Positions 51,132-61,140 are shown, numbered from the stretch's first letter. The stretch is DNA of 64,000 nucleotides from Verrucomicrobiia bacterium (GCA_036268055.1 DATAUW010000003.1:1-64000); one strand, 5' to 3'. Translations and numbers: made by a program. The notes: generated from the letters alone by a model not told the origin.

Positions 51132-52247
51132 TCACGCTTCCGCAGGGATGAGTTCCACGTGCGATTGCGCCTTGCGGGTGACGGCGTCTTCGAGCGCTTT
51201 CAGCAGAATGGTATTTCCGCGGTTGAGCCACGCGTGATATTTGCCGTTCTCCAAAGCGTCGGGCAATTCCTTTAAGCGATCGAGATTGAACGAGGTGTCG
51301 CTCACGCCCCAGCCGGTGCGGACGGCGTCAATGGCGTTGATCTGCTGCTCGACGTGATTTTCCACGGGCATCAAAAACAGCGGCTTGCCGAGATATGCGG
51401 CCTCGGCGAGTGATTCAAAACCGGCGGTGCAGGCGACGTGGCGGCACTCGGCCATCAGGCGGAGAAATTTATCGCCATCCAGGCGATGGAAGGTGAGGGT
51501 GTCGTCAAATTGAAATTCCTCCGGCGCGCCGGGTTTGTCGTAAAAGCAATGAACTTTGACGCCGGGATTTTTTTTGTGCCAGGCGATGAGTTGCTCGGCG
51601 TAACCGTGGTTCAAGAGGTACGCGAGGACGAAATTTCCGTGGCGGGATTCGAGATCGAACAGTTGGGGGCGCAAAATGGGCGGACAAACGCGCAGCCGTT
51701 TGCGCGGCTGATTGGGCGCTTCGTAAAACGACAATGCCACCTTGCTCGAACGCGCGCCGACGAGTTCGACGAACCATTTCATGCCTAATTGCTCGACGCG
51801 CTTGCCGGGCAGCCGAACGTAATCGGGATGGCCGAACATGAACTGATGCGCGACGGAAACGACCGGCGGACGTTTGCGCGAGATGAGAGAATAGATGCCC
51901 GTGAGCGGCTCGAAAAAATTGACGATGACATCGGGCTTCGTTTCGCGAACGAGAGAACGGATTTTGCGGAGGCCGGCGAGGTACGCGGGAGTTTTGCGGA
52001 CGATGCCCGCGAGTGTCTTTGGCAAATTGACACCGCGATTCTGGTTATATGAGAAATCCAGCGTCGCGATGCGGTGAATCGGCATCTTCATGGCCGACGA
52101 GAAGAACGCCGGGATTTGCCGGTGCGCGCCCAAGCCCACCACCACGCTCGTCACTTGATGTCCCGCCTGTTCCACGATCTGCTTCACCGCCATCGCCTGC
52201 GTCATGTGACCGCGGCCCTCTCCGAGTATCGTCAGCATTATTTTCAT
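51132..52247 (-). CDS. MurG-like (GT1/GT28) glycosyltransferase
   Basis: I place the start at ATG 52247 (MKIMLTILGEGRGHMTQAMA), giving 371 residues. The protein has a two-Rossmann-fold GT-B layout: the Gly-rich N-terminal motif GEGRGHMTQA, and a C-terminal donor-site segment CRHVACTAGFESLAEAAYLG, then PLFLMPVENHVEQQINA. The latter is typical of UDP-sugar transferases related to MurG and UGT. Its first 203 bases overlap the end of the metallophosphatase gene in another frame. That neighbour suggests a role in glycolipid or lipid A-type envelope synthesis. Confidence 0.83.
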   Translation of the reverse strand: MKIMLTILGEGRGHMTQAMAVKQIVEQAGHQVTSVVVGLGAHRQIPAFFSSAMKMPIHRIATLDFSYNQNRGVNLPKTLAGIVRKTPAYLAGLRKIRSLVRETKPDVIVNFFEPLTGIYSLISRKRPPVVSVAHQFMFGHPDYVRLPGKRVEQLGMKWFVELVGARSSKVALSFYEAPNQPRKRLRVCPPILRPQLFDLESRHGNFVLAYLLNHGYAEQLIAWHKKNPGVKVHCFYDKPGAPEEFQFDDTLTFHRLDGDKFLRLMAECRHVACTAGFESLAEAAYLGKPLFLMPVENHVEQQINAIDAVRTGWGVSDTSFNLDRLKELPDALENGKYHAWLNRGNTILLKALEDAVTRKAQSHVELIPAEA

Positions 52248-53004
52248 GGAAGTGTATGAGTTGAATGTTGCCGTCAAAATCCTCGACCAATGCGGTGCAA
52301 CTCTCAACCCAATCACCGCAATTAAGATAGGTGAGATCGCCCATCGGCTTGATTTCCGCGCGATGAATGTGGCCGCAGATTACGCCCTGGACATCGTGCT
52401 TGCGCGCCATTTGGATCATGGCCTCCTCATATTCGGTGACGTATTGCACGGCGGACTTGGCCTTGTATTTCAAATACGCGGCGACCGACCAATAACCGAA
52501 ACCCAGGCGGCGGCGCACGCGATTGAAATGAAGATTGATGTCGAGAATCCAATCGTACATGCGCGTGCCGATGCGTTCCAAAAGGCGGTTGAAATGGGTG
52601 AGGCCATCGAATTGATGACCGTGAATGACGAGGTAGCGTTTGCCATCAGCGGCGGTGTGGATCGCCTCGCGCGCGAGCAGGACGCTGCCGAAAGTGAGGT
52701 TGAGAAATTCCTCGAGAAATTCGTCGTGATTGCCGGGGATGTAAATGATCTGCGTTTCCTTGCGGCTCTTGCGCAGCAGTTTTTGGATGAGGAGATTGTG
52801 GTTGTCGCGCCAATGCCATTTGCTGCGCAACTGCCAGCCGTCAATGATGTCGCCGACGAGATAGAGATAGCGGCATTCGACACGCTTGAGAAATTCGAGG
52901 AGGGCATCCACCCGCGCGTGGCGGGTGCCGAGATGGACGTCGGAGATCCAGATCGAACGATATTGTTTCGGTTCGCTGGCGGTTTCGTCAAAGTTGGCGA
53001 TCAT
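52045..53004 (-). CDS. LpxH-like metallophosphatase with long overlapping tail
   Basis: The 319-residue frame contains a complete calcineurin-like phosphatase in about 255 residues. Metal motifs are SDVHLG, GDIIDGW, GNHDE, VIHGHQFD and GHIHRAE, as in UDP-2,3-diacylglucosamine hydrolase relatives. After IQLIHFHENNAD, where family members normally end, about 60 further residues (Gly/Arg/Asp-rich, DTRRGPRSHDAGDGGEADRG) are read in a second frame of the glycosyltransferase gene. The catalytic part is certain. The tail is probably the result of a lost stop codon and not a domain. Confidence 0.85.
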   Translation of the reverse strand: MIANFDETASEPKQYRSIWISDVHLGTRHARVDALLEFLKRVECRYLYLVGDIIDGWQLRSKWHWRDNHNLLIQKLLRKSRKETQIIYIPGNHDEFLEEFLNLTFGSVLLAREAIHTAADGKRYLVIHGHQFDGLTHFNRLLERIGTRMYDWILDINLHFNRVRRRLGFGYWSVAAYLKYKAKSAVQYVTEYEEAMIQMARKHDVQGVICGHIHRAEIKPMGDLTYLNCGDWVESCTALVEDFDGNIQLIHFHENNADDTRRGPRSHDAGDGGEADRGTGGTSSDERGGGLGRAPANPGVLLVGHEDADSPHRDAGFLI

Positions 53005-53119
53005 AAAGTTCTCCGCGCGTCAACATCAACTTATTCACAGGTTATAGCCAATCAAAAACTGGCTGGTGGGCGTGATTTTGCATGGCTGTAACGTGTTTGA
53101 CATATTTGCGGGGCATTGC

Positions 53120-53141
53120 GCGCGAATTTGGCGCGAATTTG
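53120..53141. repeat. 11-bp tandem repeat upstream of the iron operon
   Basis: GCGCGAATTTG occurs twice head-to-tail, exactly one helical turn apart, in the 276-base gap between the divergent phosphatase and receptor genes, about 140 bases before the receptor start. It could be a regulator site. I saw no Fur-box-like sequence in this gap, and nothing else of note. Confidence 0.35.
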
Positions 53142-53280
53142 TAATACCCGCTTGGCTTATTCGTCGGGGAAAGGCTCATTCTTTGGATGATAAGCCCGCC
53201 GAGAAACAACAAGCCACCGACAATCTTTAGCAAGCCATCGGTAGCCGTTTAGAGGCGCGAAATCCTATTCTGTCCTCCGC

Positions 53281-55506
53281 ATGACACAAAAAAATCATCG
53301 TTCGGAACGCCCGTTGCGCCAGCAGATTACTCGCAAAGAGATAAAAAAAGCCGTGCAGCTTACCACTTTGATCATGGCGCATGATCTGGCGGGGGTTGCG
53401 CAGGCGCAATCAACGAATGCCGTCCCGGCCACGCCGCCCACCACCAACGCGGGCACCAACGCCCCGGCACAGCAACTGCCGGATGTCGTCGTGAAGGGCG
53501 CGCAGGAGAGTTATAAGACCGATGCCGTCGCGCTGCCGAAACTGACCGAGCCACTGCGCGATACACCCCAATCTATCACGGTGGTTCCGCGCGAAGTGAT
53601 GGACGACCAGAATGTGACGACGTTGCGGGATGTGCTGAGAAATGTCGCGGGCATCAGCATCGCGGCGGGTGAAGGCGGTTCGCAGGGGGATAATTTGACG
53701 CTGCGCGGGTTCACGGCGCGCAACGATATTTTTCTCGATGGGATGCGCGATTACGGCAGCTATTATCGCGACCCGTTTAATTATGAAGAAGTGGAAGTGC
53801 TGGACGGTCCGCAATCGGTCATGTTCGGGCGCGGTTCGACGGGCGGCGTGATCAATCAGGTCAGCAAGACGCCGACGCTCAATCCGTTCGTGGCGGGTTC
53901 GCTGACTTTGGGCACGGACGAAACCCGGCGCGGGACGGTGGACATCAACGAGCCGGTTCCTGAGTTCGGAAAACACACGGCGTTGCGATTGAATTTGATG
54001 GGCAATGATTCGGGAGTTGCGGGCCGCGACGTCACGGAGAACAAGCGTTATGGCATCGCGCCGTCGCTGGAATTTGGCATCAATACATCCACGCGGCTCA
54101 CGATCAGTTATCTGCATCAGGCGGAGAACGACATTCCCGATTATGGCGTGCCGTGGATCGCGACTTCGCCCGCACCGGTGGCGCGAAATAATTATTATGG
54201 TTTCCAGGATGATTACCTGAATACCCGGGTGGACATGGCGACGGTCAAGTTGGAGCAGGACGTCAATGAAGCGGTGACGTTGCGCGACCAGGCGCGTTAC
54301 GCGAATTATTCGCGCGTGTTTCGAATCACGGAACCGATGAAGAGCACCGTGCCCGTGGCGCTGACTCCCACCACGATTGACCCGAGGAACGAACTCGGCG
54401 GCTTCAGCACGGAAACATATCTCTGGGATCAATTCGACGTGACGGCCAAGTTCAATACTTCGTCGTTCATCGAGCACACGCTCGTCGCTGGCGTGGAAGG
54501 CGGACAGGAAACTTCGGACCCTTCGCGCTTCGTTTATGCCGGAGTGCCGGGAACCAGTTATTTGACGCCGAACGAAAATCAATCTTTCTCCGCGACTTCC
54601 ATCGGTTATCGCACGGTCATCCGCAGCACCGCGGATAGTTTTGGCGCCTATGCGCTCGATACGATTAAATTTGGCGAGCATTGGGAGTTGAGCGGCGGCG
54701 TTCGCTGGGATTATTTCGGGGCGGATTATGTTCAATACATCGCGCCCGCGGTGACGGCGAACCAGGATGTGAGCAAGCCCACCTGGCGCGGCGCGCTGAT
54801 CTATAAACCCATAGACATCGGCAGCATTTATTTCGATTACGGAACGTCGTTCAATCCGTCCGCTGAAACATTTTCACTGACCAGCAGCACGGCCAATGAT
54901 GCGCCGGAAGAAAATGAAAGTTTCGAGCTTGGTTCCAAGTGGGATTTGCTCGATGAACGCCTGTCGGTGCGCGGCTCCATTTTCCGCACGGAGAAAAGCA
55001 ATGCCCGCGAACCCGATCCCAACAACACCTTGTTCACCGTCAACGCCGGCAAACAGCGCGTGGACGGCGTCGAGTTGGCGGCGACCGGCAACCTCACTCA
55101 AAAATGGCAAGTGATCGCGAGCTACGATTATCTCGCTAGCGAAACCGTCAGTTCAGCGGGCTATCCAAGTTCCGTCGGTCATGTTCTTTCCAACGTGCCG
55201 AAGAATACCTTCAGCTTGTGGACGACTTACGAATTGCCGTGGAACTTTGAAATTGGCGGCGGCTTCAATTATGTTGGCCCACGGTCGGCCAATGGCTCGA
55301 CGCTGACCCCCCTAACTCCCGATGAAACCGTCGGCGGTTATTGGACCTTGAACGCGATGGCGAAATATACATTGAACAAACACGTCACCTTGCAGGCGAA
55401 TATCTACAACCTGACGGACAACTTTTATTACGATCAGTTGCATCCTTCGCACGTCATCCCCGGGCCGGCCATCTCGGCGCTGTTCAGCACCAGTTTCAAA
55501 TTTTAG
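53281..55506 (+). CDS. TonB-dependent siderophore receptor
   Basis: The 741-residue outer-membrane receptor has an unusually long, polar N-terminus before the hydrophobic leader part ([20 protein letters not shown]). A plug domain ([20 protein letters not shown], then [14 protein letters not shown] and [17 protein letters not shown]) precedes a 22-strand-type barrel ending in FSTSFKF with terminal Phe. The plug wording is that of catecholate/ferrichrome receptors (Fiu/FcuA type). It heads an operon with PiuC, PepSY protein, TonB, ExbB and ExbD, which together energise and process iron-siderophore uptake. Confidence 0.92.
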   Translation: MTQKNHRSERPLRQQITRKEIKKAVQLTTLIMAHDLAGVAQAQSTNAVPATPPTTNAGTNAPAQQLPDVVVKGAQESYKTDAVALPKLTEPLRDTPQSITVVPREVMDDQNVTTLRDVLRNVAGISIAAGEGGSQGDNLTLRGFTARNDIFLDGMRDYGSYYRDPFNYEEVEVLDGPQSVMFGRGSTGGVINQVSKTPTLNPFVAGSLTLGTDETRRGTVDINEPVPEFGKHTALRLNLMGNDSGVAGRDVTENKRYGIAPSLEFGINTSTRLTISYLHQAENDIPDYGVPWIATSPAPVARNNYYGFQDDYLNTRVDMATVKLEQDVNEAVTLRDQARYANYSRVFRITEPMKSTVPVALTPTTIDPRNELGGFSTETYLWDQFDVTAKFNTSSFIEHTLVAGVEGGQETSDPSRFVYAGVPGTSYLTPNENQSFSATSIGYRTVIRSTADSFGAYALDTIKFGEHWELSGGVRWDYFGADYVQYIAPAVTANQDVSKPTWRGALIYKPIDIGSIYFDYGTSFNPSAETFSLTSSTANDAPEENESFELGSKWDLLDERLSVRGSIFRTEKSNAREPDPNNTLFTVNAGKQRVDGVELAATGNLTQKWQVIASYDYLASETVSSAGYPSSVGHVLSNVPKNTFSLWTTYELPWNFEIGGGFNYVGPRSANGSTLTPLTPDETVGGYWTLNAMAKYTLNKHVTLQANIYNLTDNFYYDQLHPSHVIPGPAISALFSTSFKF

Positions 55507-55516
55507 CCGCACGCAC

Positions 55517-56209
55517 ATGTTAATCACCATTCCCAACGTATTGACCGGCGAGCAGGTTCGCGAGGCCAGGAAGATCCTTGACCAGGCCGAATGGATGGAT
55601 GGCAAAGTCACTGCCGGCCACCAATCCGCGAGGACAAAAAATAATCTGCAAATTCCCGAGAATCATCCGGCCGCGCGGCAGTTGGGAGAAATGATTCTGG
55701 CGGCGTTGGGGCAAAATCCCCTGTTTCGTTCGGCGGCGTTGCCCGCGCGGGTTTTTCCGCCGCTGTTCAATCGCTATTCTGGCGGCCATTCATTCGGGAC
55801 GCACGTGGACAATGCCATCCGGCAAATTCCCGGCACGGGGCATCGGATTCGCACGGATCTTTCGGCGACCTTATTTTTCGCCGGGCCGGAAGAATATGAC
55901 GGCGGCGAGTTGTGCGTGGAAGACACTTACGGCGTTCACAGCGTCAAGCTGCCGCCGGGGCACATGGTTTTGTATCCCTCGACGAGTTTGCATCATGTGA
56001 AGCCCGTCACGCGCGGCGAACGCATCTGCTCGTTTTTTTGGATTCAAAGCATGATTCGCGAAGACAGCCGGCGCTCGCTGCTGTTCGATTTGGACCTGGG
56101 AATCCAGCGGCTGAACCAGGAATTGGCGGGAAATGCCGTTGCTTCGCAAACAGCCGTCCAACTCACCGGGGTTTATCACAATTTGCTGCGGCAGTGGGCG
56201 GAAGTCTAA
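55517..56209 (+). CDS. piuC: PKHD-type Fe(II)/2-oxoglutarate dioxygenase (PiuC/YbiX)
   Basis: The 230-residue protein matches PiuC/YbiX over its whole length. It starts [20 protein letters not shown]. The first two iron ligands are in [11 protein letters not shown] (HxD) and the third in [15 protein letters not shown]; the 2-oxoglutarate Arg is in that last segment. These enzymes accompany TonB-dependent iron receptors and are thought to act on imported siderophores; the exact substrate is unknown. It starts 10 bases after the receptor gene and shares TAATG with the next gene. Confidence 0.93.
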   Translation: MLITIPNVLTGEQVREARKILDQAEWMDGKVTAGHQSARTKNNLQIPENHPAARQLGEMILAALGQNPLFRSAALPARVFPPLFNRYSGGHSFGTHVDNAIRQIPGTGHRIRTDLSATLFFAGPEEYDGGELCVEDTYGVHSVKLPPGHMVLYPSTSLHHVKPVTRGERICSFFWIQSMIREDSRRSLLFDLDLGIQRLNQELAGNAVASQTAVQLTGVYHNLLRQWAEV

Positions 56210-57375
56210 TGGTGAAATTTCGCAAGATCATTTTTTGGGCGCATCTGACGGCGGGTTTGCTGGCGGGCATCGTCATTCTCGTGATGTCGTTGACGGGCGT
56301 GTGCCTCGCTTTTGAACCGCAGATTATCAACTGGCAGGAGCGCGAGCTTCGCGAAGTTGCACCGCCCGGGCCGGATGCGAAGCCGTTGGATGTGGACGCG
56401 CTGCTCGCCAAAGTGCGTAACGAAAATCCGGCGAGTTCGCCGACGGCAGTGACGTTGCGTTCCGAACCGCGGGCATCGGTCATGGCCACCTTTGGACGCG
56501 ATGACGTGGTTTATTTGAATCCGTACGACGGCCAAATACTTGGCCACGGTTCAAAAATTCGCGGTGTGCTGTTGCAGATCGAGAATGTGCATCGCTGGCT
56601 GGGCGCGAGCGATGATCATCGCGCCGCTGCGCGGGCGGTGACGGGCGCGGGCAACGCGGTTTTTCTGATGCTTGCGGCCAGCGGTCTTTATTTATGGTGG
56701 CCGCGAAGCTGGAGCGCGAGCGCGTTGCGTCCCGCGATATGGTTTGCCGATGGCTTGCGCGGCAAAGCGCGGGATTGGAATTGGCATAATACGATTGGCC
56801 TGTGGTGCGCGCCGGTGCTGATCGTCCTCACGCTCAGCGGCGTCATCATGTCGTATCAATGGGCAAATAATTTGCTCTACAAAATGACCGGCAACGAACC
56901 GCCGCCGCCCCAGGCGGAACGCTCCGGTGGAAATCAGCGGCGCGAAAAAAATCGCCATGCAGACGATGATGCGGATCATCATCACGAGGCGGCGAGCTTT
57001 GCCGGGATGATCGCGAAAGCGGCTGAACAGATGCCCGATTGGAGCATCATCAATTTGCGTTTGCCGCAGCGCGCCGGAGCGCCGGTGACGATTTCCATCC
57101 AGAATTCCGGTTCGCCTTTTGCTTTCTATCGTTCGCAACTCACGCTAAATTCCTCGACGGGTGAAGTCATGAAATGGGAACCGTTCACTGGCCAGAATCT
57201 CGGACGCAAGCTTCGTATATGGGCGCGATTTCTTCATACGGGCGAGGCTTTGGGCGTCGCCGGCCAATGTGTCGCGGCGATGGCTTGCGCGGGCGGCGCG
57301 TTGTTGGTGTGGACGGGCTTTGCGATGGCGTGGCGGCGATTTTTTGGCCGCAAACAACCGGCGGCGGCAAAATGA
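56209..57375 (+). CDS. PepSY-associated TM protein (iron-uptake, PiuB-like)
   Basis: Start ATG 56209 overlaps the piuC stop (TAATG), giving 388 residues. Four or more TM segments are visible (KIIFWAHLTAGLLAGIVILV, AVFLMLAASGLYLWWP, IGLWCAPVLIVLTLSGVIMS and a C-terminal one). Two PepSY-type periplasmic parts lie between them. Positions with conserved His (WAHL, IENVHRWLG, WNWHNTIG, RFLHTGEALG) suggest haem or electron transfer, as in ferric-siderophore reductases of this family. A His/Asp/Arg-rich loop (HADDDADHHHEAA) may bind metal. The role in siderophore iron reduction is an inference from family and operon. Confidence 0.85.
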   Translation: MVKFRKIIFWAHLTAGLLAGIVILVMSLTGVCLAFEPQIINWQERELREVAPPGPDAKPLDVDALLAKVRNENPASSPTAVTLRSEPRASVMATFGRDDVVYLNPYDGQILGHGSKIRGVLLQIENVHRWLGASDDHRAAARAVTGAGNAVFLMLAASGLYLWWPRSWSASALRPAIWFADGLRGKARDWNWHNTIGLWCAPVLIVLTLSGVIMSYQWANNLLYKMTGNEPPPPQAERSGGNQRREKNRHADDDADHHHEAASFAGMIAKAAEQMPDWSIINLRLPQRAGAPVTISIQNSGSPFAFYRSQLTLNSSTGEVMKWEPFTGQNLGRKLRIWARFLHTGEALGVAGQCVAAMACAGGALLVWTGFAMAWRRFFGRKQPAAAK

Positions 57376-58046
57376 AAAAATCTGGCACAGCCGCATTCGA
57401 CACGCATCGCGCGAGCGATGTCAGCGTCTTCACGCTCGTCGTGTGGCTCGACTGCCTCGTCGTGGGCGGACTGGGATTTGTGTTAGCATATTCCCGCCCG
57501 CAGCCGCGCCATGAAGTGCCGGGGCCGATCAAAGTCGAGATGCTCGATGTCAAACTCACGAGCGATCCGGAGCCGACTATTCAACCACCACCCAATTCGC
57601 AAGTGATTGAGCCTGCGCCTGCGTCGCCGCCGATTCCTCAACCCGTCGCCGTTGCGCAGCCATCACCGGCGATTGCTTTTGCGCTGCCGGTGGAGGGGCC
57701 GGTTCGTGTCGTGCCGAAGCAACTGGCGTCTTATGTTCAATCGGCTCCGACTGCGGCTGCCCCGGCGGCGCCGGCTCCTCAGCCGCTCGTCTTCGGCCAG
57801 GGCGAGGGCAAGCAGCCCGCGCCGGAATATCCAGCGCGCGCGCGGCGGGAAGGGCAGGAAGGAATTATCACCGTGCGTTTTACCGTTTCGGAAAATGGCC
57901 GGGTGATCGCGGCCGAAGTGATTTCGCCTTCGTCCTGGCCGCTGTTGAATGAATCCGCCTTGCGCGCGGTGAAAGAAAAATGGCGTTTCTCACCCGGCGT
58001 GACGCGCGCGTATGACGTGGTGATCCGGTTTGAACTGACTCATTGA
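57372..58046 (+). CDS. tonB: TonB energy-transducing protein
   Basis: The 224-residue protein starts at 57372 in an ATGA overlap with the PepSY gene. It has one N-terminal TM segment ([20 protein letters not shown]) and a long Pro/Ala/Val-rich periplasmic spacer (about residues 45-140). A TonB C-terminal domain follows ([20 protein letters not shown], then SVSENGR-like [19 protein letters not shown] and [14 protein letters not shown]). It links ExbBD motor energy to the receptor at the head of the operon. The chain ends in IRFELTH. Confidence 0.92.
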   Translation: MKKSGTAAFDTHRASDVSVFTLVVWLDCLVVGGLGFVLAYSRPQPRHEVPGPIKVEMLDVKLTSDPEPTIQPPPNSQVIEPAPASPPIPQPVAVAQPSPAIAFALPVEGPVRVVPKQLASYVQSAPTAAAPAAPAPQPLVFGQGEGKQPAPEYPARARREGQEGIITVRFTVSENGRVIAAEVISPSSWPLLNESALRAVKEKWRFSPGVTRAYDVVIRFELTH

Positions 58047-58057
58047 TTGAAAGCTTT

Positions 58058-58756
58058 ATGATGAATCCATTATTGGCAAATATTGTGTTTGATACCTTTA
58101 TGCGCGGCGGCCCGGTGATGTGGCCGATTCTGTTCTGCCTGATTGCGGCTTTGGTGGTTTGCGTGGAGCGTTCGTTGTGGTGGTGGTCGCTGAATCAACG
58201 CGTGAAAGCCGAGGTGTTGAATGAAGCGTTCGAGGCCATCAGTGACGGCCGCTTCGAGGAAAGCGCGCGTTTGACGCGGGACAGCAGCGATCCTTTTTTG
58301 GCGACGATCCATGAAGGTTTGCTGCACGCGCACAGTTCGCTGCTCGGCGCGATGCAATTACGCGCGATGGACGAAATTGAAAAGGCGGAGAAACGGTTGT
58401 GGATTCTCGGCACGTTCATCACGCTCGCGCCGTTGCTCGGTTTGCTCGGAACGGTGACGGGCATCATGCACTCGTTTCATTTTGTCGGGCAGGAGGAACT
58501 GGCAGCGGTGAAAGTCAGCGGCGGCATCGCGGAGGCGCTGATTGCGACGGCTTGCGGATTGGGCATCGCGATCCTGTGTCTGCTGCCGTATAATTATTTC
58601 AATCGCCGGCTCGCGCAATTTCGCGCGCGGCTGGAACGCACCATCAACCACACGGAATTGCTCGTGGAATCCGCCAAACATCACGGGCACGACCTGGATG
58701 AATTTGCCAGACAGCACGCCCTGGCCACTCGCGCCGCCACCGTTGCTGCCAGATAA
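58058..58756 (+). CDS. exbB: ExbB/TolQ-type proton channel protein
   Basis: I use ATG 58058 (232 residues); an upstream TTG is unlikely. Three TM segments are seen: [20 protein letters not shown] near 20-40, then [20 protein letters not shown] and [20 protein letters not shown]. The latter two carry the conserved MotA/TolQ/ExbB channel motif ([14 protein letters not shown]). With ExbD it forms the proton-driven motor for TonB. The gene follows tonB by 11 bases. Confidence 0.92.
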   Translation: MMNPLLANIVFDTFMRGGPVMWPILFCLIAALVVCVERSLWWWSLNQRVKAEVLNEAFEAISDGRFEESARLTRDSSDPFLATIHEGLLHAHSSLLGAMQLRAMDEIEKAEKRLWILGTFITLAPLLGLLGTVTGIMHSFHFVGQEELAAVKVSGGIAEALIATACGLGIAILCLLPYNYFNRRLAQFRARLERTINHTELLVESAKHHGHDLDEFARQHALATRAATVAAR

Positions 58757-58774
58757 CTATAACTTTTCACGATT

Positions 58775-59206
58775 ATGCCCGTTAAACTTGGCTCCAAATT
58801 ACCCGACGAACATGAAGCGCGGATCGAAATCATTCCGCTCATTGACATCATGTTCTTCCTGCTCGCGAGCTTCATGCTGGTCAGCCTGAGCATGGTGAAT
58901 CTCAAAAGCATTAAGGTGAACCTGCCCACCGCGACCAGCGCCACCACGGAAACCAAAAAAGATTTCGTCAGCATTTCCGTGGAAAAATCGGGCGCGGTTT
59001 ACCTCGACAAACAACCCATCGGTTTGAATGAACTGGCGCAAAAACTTACGGCCTTGCATCAAGCGAAGGAAGACACGCGCGTCTTCATTCATGGCGATCA
59101 GGACGCGCGCCACGGCGATGTGATTCACGTGCTGGACGTGGTGCGCTCGGCGGGCATCGAAAAGGTGGCTTTTGAAGTTCGCGAACCTTCCGCGCCCACG
59201 CCATGA
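58775..59206 (+). CDS. exbD: ExbD/TolR-type biopolymer transport protein
   Basis: The 143-residue protein has a short cytoplasmic N-terminus (ARIEIIPLIDIMFFLLASFM) with the essential TM Asp in PLIDIMF. The single TM helix is followed by a periplasmic domain (FVSISVEKSGAVYLDKQPIG, later VIHVLDVVRSAGIEKVAFEV). It completes the ExbBD motor and lies 18 bases after exbB. It overlaps the next gene by 4 bases (ATGA), so the coiled-coil gene is part of the same operon. Confidence 0.92.
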   Translation: MPVKLGSKLPDEHEARIEIIPLIDIMFFLLASFMLVSLSMVNLKSIKVNLPTATSATTETKKDFVSISVEKSGAVYLDKQPIGLNELAQKLTALHQAKEDTRVFIHGDQDARHGDVIHVLDVVRSAGIEKVAFEVREPSAPTP

Positions 59207-59700
59207 ACCGCCGATTACAATTTATCAATCTGTTCGGCGTGCTCGCGCTGGCGGTGTTGTGCGCGGCCCAGTGGCGTCGCGACCGGGACTTGAACCTTCA
59301 ACTCGGGATGCTGGACAAGACGCGGCAGGCGCAGGACCAAAAAATTTCTGAGGAAGAAGAAGCGGCGCGCGGAGTCGCCGCCGATCTCGACCATTTCAAG
59401 CAACAATTCAAGGAACAGCATAACGACCTGGAAAACGAGCGGCATAAATCGCGCGATGCCGAAAACGAAGCCGCCAAACTCACCGCCGAGCGCGATCAAT
59501 TAAAAGAGAGCGTGACGAACTGGGCAAACGCCGTCACCCGGCGCGATGCACTCATCAAGGAAGCCAACGGGCGCATTGAAGATTTGTCCACGAATCTGAA
59601 CACTTCGATTCGCAAATACAATGAGTTGGTGACGAACTATGATGACGTCGTCAAACAACTCAACGAAACCCGCGCGAAACCCGCCGGCACGAACAATTAA
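59203..59700 (+). CDS. Membrane-anchored coiled-coil protein in the TonB operon
   Basis: The 165-residue protein has an N-terminal TM/signal-anchor (LQFINLFGVLALAVLCAAQW). About 120 residues of heptad-rich coiled coil follow (Glu/Lys/Gln-rich, for example EEEEAARGVAADLDHFKQQF and NEAAKLTAERDQLKESVTNW). It overlaps exbD and the following TPR gene, so it is co-translated with the motor genes. I know no named function; a periplasmic spacer or scaffold for the TonB system is conceivable. Confidence 0.7.
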   Translation: MNRRLQFINLFGVLALAVLCAAQWRRDRDLNLQLGMLDKTRQAQDQKISEEEEAARGVAADLDHFKQQFKEQHNDLENERHKSRDAENEAAKLTAERDQLKESVTNWANAVTRRDALIKEANGRIEDLSTNLNTSIRKYNELVTNYDDVVKQLNETRAKPAGTNN

Positions 59701-60794
59701 TGAATCCGCAGGACGAACTTGGGAGCGATCCGGTAAAAGCGCAGGCGCAGAATGATCTCGCGAGCACATGGATGAAACGGGGCATCGCGCTCCTCGAAGA
59801 AAGTTCGCCCGCCAGTCTTCGCGAGTCATTGGTTTGTTTCGATCAGGCCATCGCATTGCGAAGCGTCCTGCCACTCGGAGAGAATTCTTTTTTTCGCTAT
59901 TGTTTTATCGCGAGTTGGATGAATCGTGGCGATGCCCTCACGCGGCTTGGCTCGACCGGTGATCTTGCCGAGGCCGTACGATCTTATGACGAGGCGCTAA
60001 AACATGCGCGGCTTTTACCGTTGGATGAGAACCCGCTTTACCGCAAGCGATTTGCCGTGGCGTGGCTGAATCGCGGCATCACCTTGCAGCAACAGAAAAA
60101 AAACCTGGCCGAAGCTACGCATTCGTTTGGCGAGAGCGTGGCATTGTTGGAACATGAAAACGCCGCGACGATTCCCGAACAAAAGCAACTGCTCGGTTGT
60201 GCGTGGATGAATCTTGGAAACGTAATGCTCGAATTGGCCGAACCGGATTTACGCTCGGCGGCGGCGTCCGCGCGAAATGCGCTCCGCTGCCTCGCCGAAG
60301 TGGAAAGCCGCGATTTAATTTCTGCGGAAGCCGGACTCAAGGCGCGGCTCGTCTTGTGCCGCGCGGTTGCCGGACTGATTTCAAAACCGCCGACTGTTCC
60401 CGCAACGATCAACGATCTGGTTGCCGAAGCCACCGACACGGTGGACAGCGGCATGAAGCTGGTGCGCGAATGGGAGACGCAAAAGAGCGTGGCGTTTCGG
60501 GAATTGTCGCAAGAGCTTTTTCGCTTTGGCGCGCACGTCTATCAAAAGCATCAGCCACATTTCCTGGTGGAATTTCTTTTGGAAAGTCTCGACCCGTGCC
60601 AGTCGCCGGGTGCGGCCATCAATTCCGCCATGCATCTCGAAGCCCTTCGCGCGCTGCGTCGTTCCCTGCGGGAAATGCAGCGGGAAGGGTTGAACCGCTT
60701 GAACGCATCGGCGTTCGACAGTTTTCTTGAGCGACTGGCGGAAATGTCCTCGGCCGAGCAGCGGCTTGAAGAATTGCGGAAGCCCGGCAGCTAA
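59700..60794 (+). CDS. TPR-like protein at the end of the TonB operon
   Basis: The 364-residue soluble protein contains at least three tetratricopeptide-like helical pairs. Examples are LASTWMKRGIALLEESSPAS, then FIASWMNRGDALTRLGS.. AVRSYDEALKHARLLP and FAVAWLNRGITLQQQKKNLA. Trp-Met/Leu-Asn-Arg-Gly recurs at each repeat. The second half is helical without clear repeats. It starts on the last base of the preceding stop (TAATG). TPR proteins commonly scaffold protein complexes. The function here is unknown, but the operon links it to iron transport. Confidence 0.7.
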   Translation: MNPQDELGSDPVKAQAQNDLASTWMKRGIALLEESSPASLRESLVCFDQAIALRSVLPLGENSFFRYCFIASWMNRGDALTRLGSTGDLAEAVRSYDEALKHARLLPLDENPLYRKRFAVAWLNRGITLQQQKKNLAEATHSFGESVALLEHENAATIPEQKQLLGCAWMNLGNVMLELAEPDLRSAAASARNALRCLAEVESRDLISAEAGLKARLVLCRAVAGLISKPPTVPATINDLVAEATDTVDSGMKLVREWETQKSVAFRELSQELFRFGAHVYQKHQPHFLVEFLLESLDPCQSPGAAINSAMHLEALRALRRSLREMQREGLNRLNASAFDSFLERLAEMSSAEQRLEELRKPGS

Positions 60795-60810
60795 TCGGGA
60801 CTGAGACTGT

Positions 60811-60921
60811 TTATTCACAGGCTCCGTGCTTGCGCAGCAATTCGGCTACGTCGCTCGATTTGTTCAGCATCGCCAAACGCAAGAGTGTCGAGCCGGCGCT
60901 GAGATCGTGGGCTGAAGCGCG
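60811..60921 (-). pseudogene. Ankyrin-repeat gene remnant
   Basis: The minus-strand frame ending TAA at 60811-60813 encodes DLSAGSTLLRLAMLNKSSDV, then AELLRKHGACE. This is the end of an ankyrin repeat (TxLxLAxLN...VAELLxKHGA). A stop codon in the same frame near 60922 and the absence of any start leave only about 35 residues. Between here and 61066 I see no further gene. Confidence 0.45.
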
Positions 60922-61065
60922 GGGTTAATTTGGGAAGAGGTGGTTTTTTTAATCTCGTGGAAAAAGGGAAACTTTGGTCGCGGCCATCGGTAACACATTG
61001 TATGTGCCGCTGGCTGGGGTGTGCGTAATAGATATGGGACTCGCGGGTACGCTCGCCCTTCCTAT

Positions 61066-61114
61066 GTAAAAAAGAAGAGGGCGGGAACGCCTGCACTCGC
61101 AGACATTCCCGCCC
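61066..61114 (-). terminator. Rho-independent terminator of the beta-strand repeat protein gene
   Basis: GGGCGGGAA (61079-61087) pairs with TTCCCGCCC (61106-61114). An inner GCCTGC/GCAGAC pairing can extend the hairpin. On the minus strand it is followed by TCTTCTTTTTTA. It lies 27 bases past the stop of the gene ending at 61141. Confidence 0.82.
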
Positions 61115-61140
61115 GTTGAACCCATCAACAACTATGCCGC

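Noticed and set aside
53410-54735. 441-residue minus-strand frame across the TonB-dependent receptor
   Set aside because: It is Arg/His-rich antisense of plug and barrel sequence, with no start signals.
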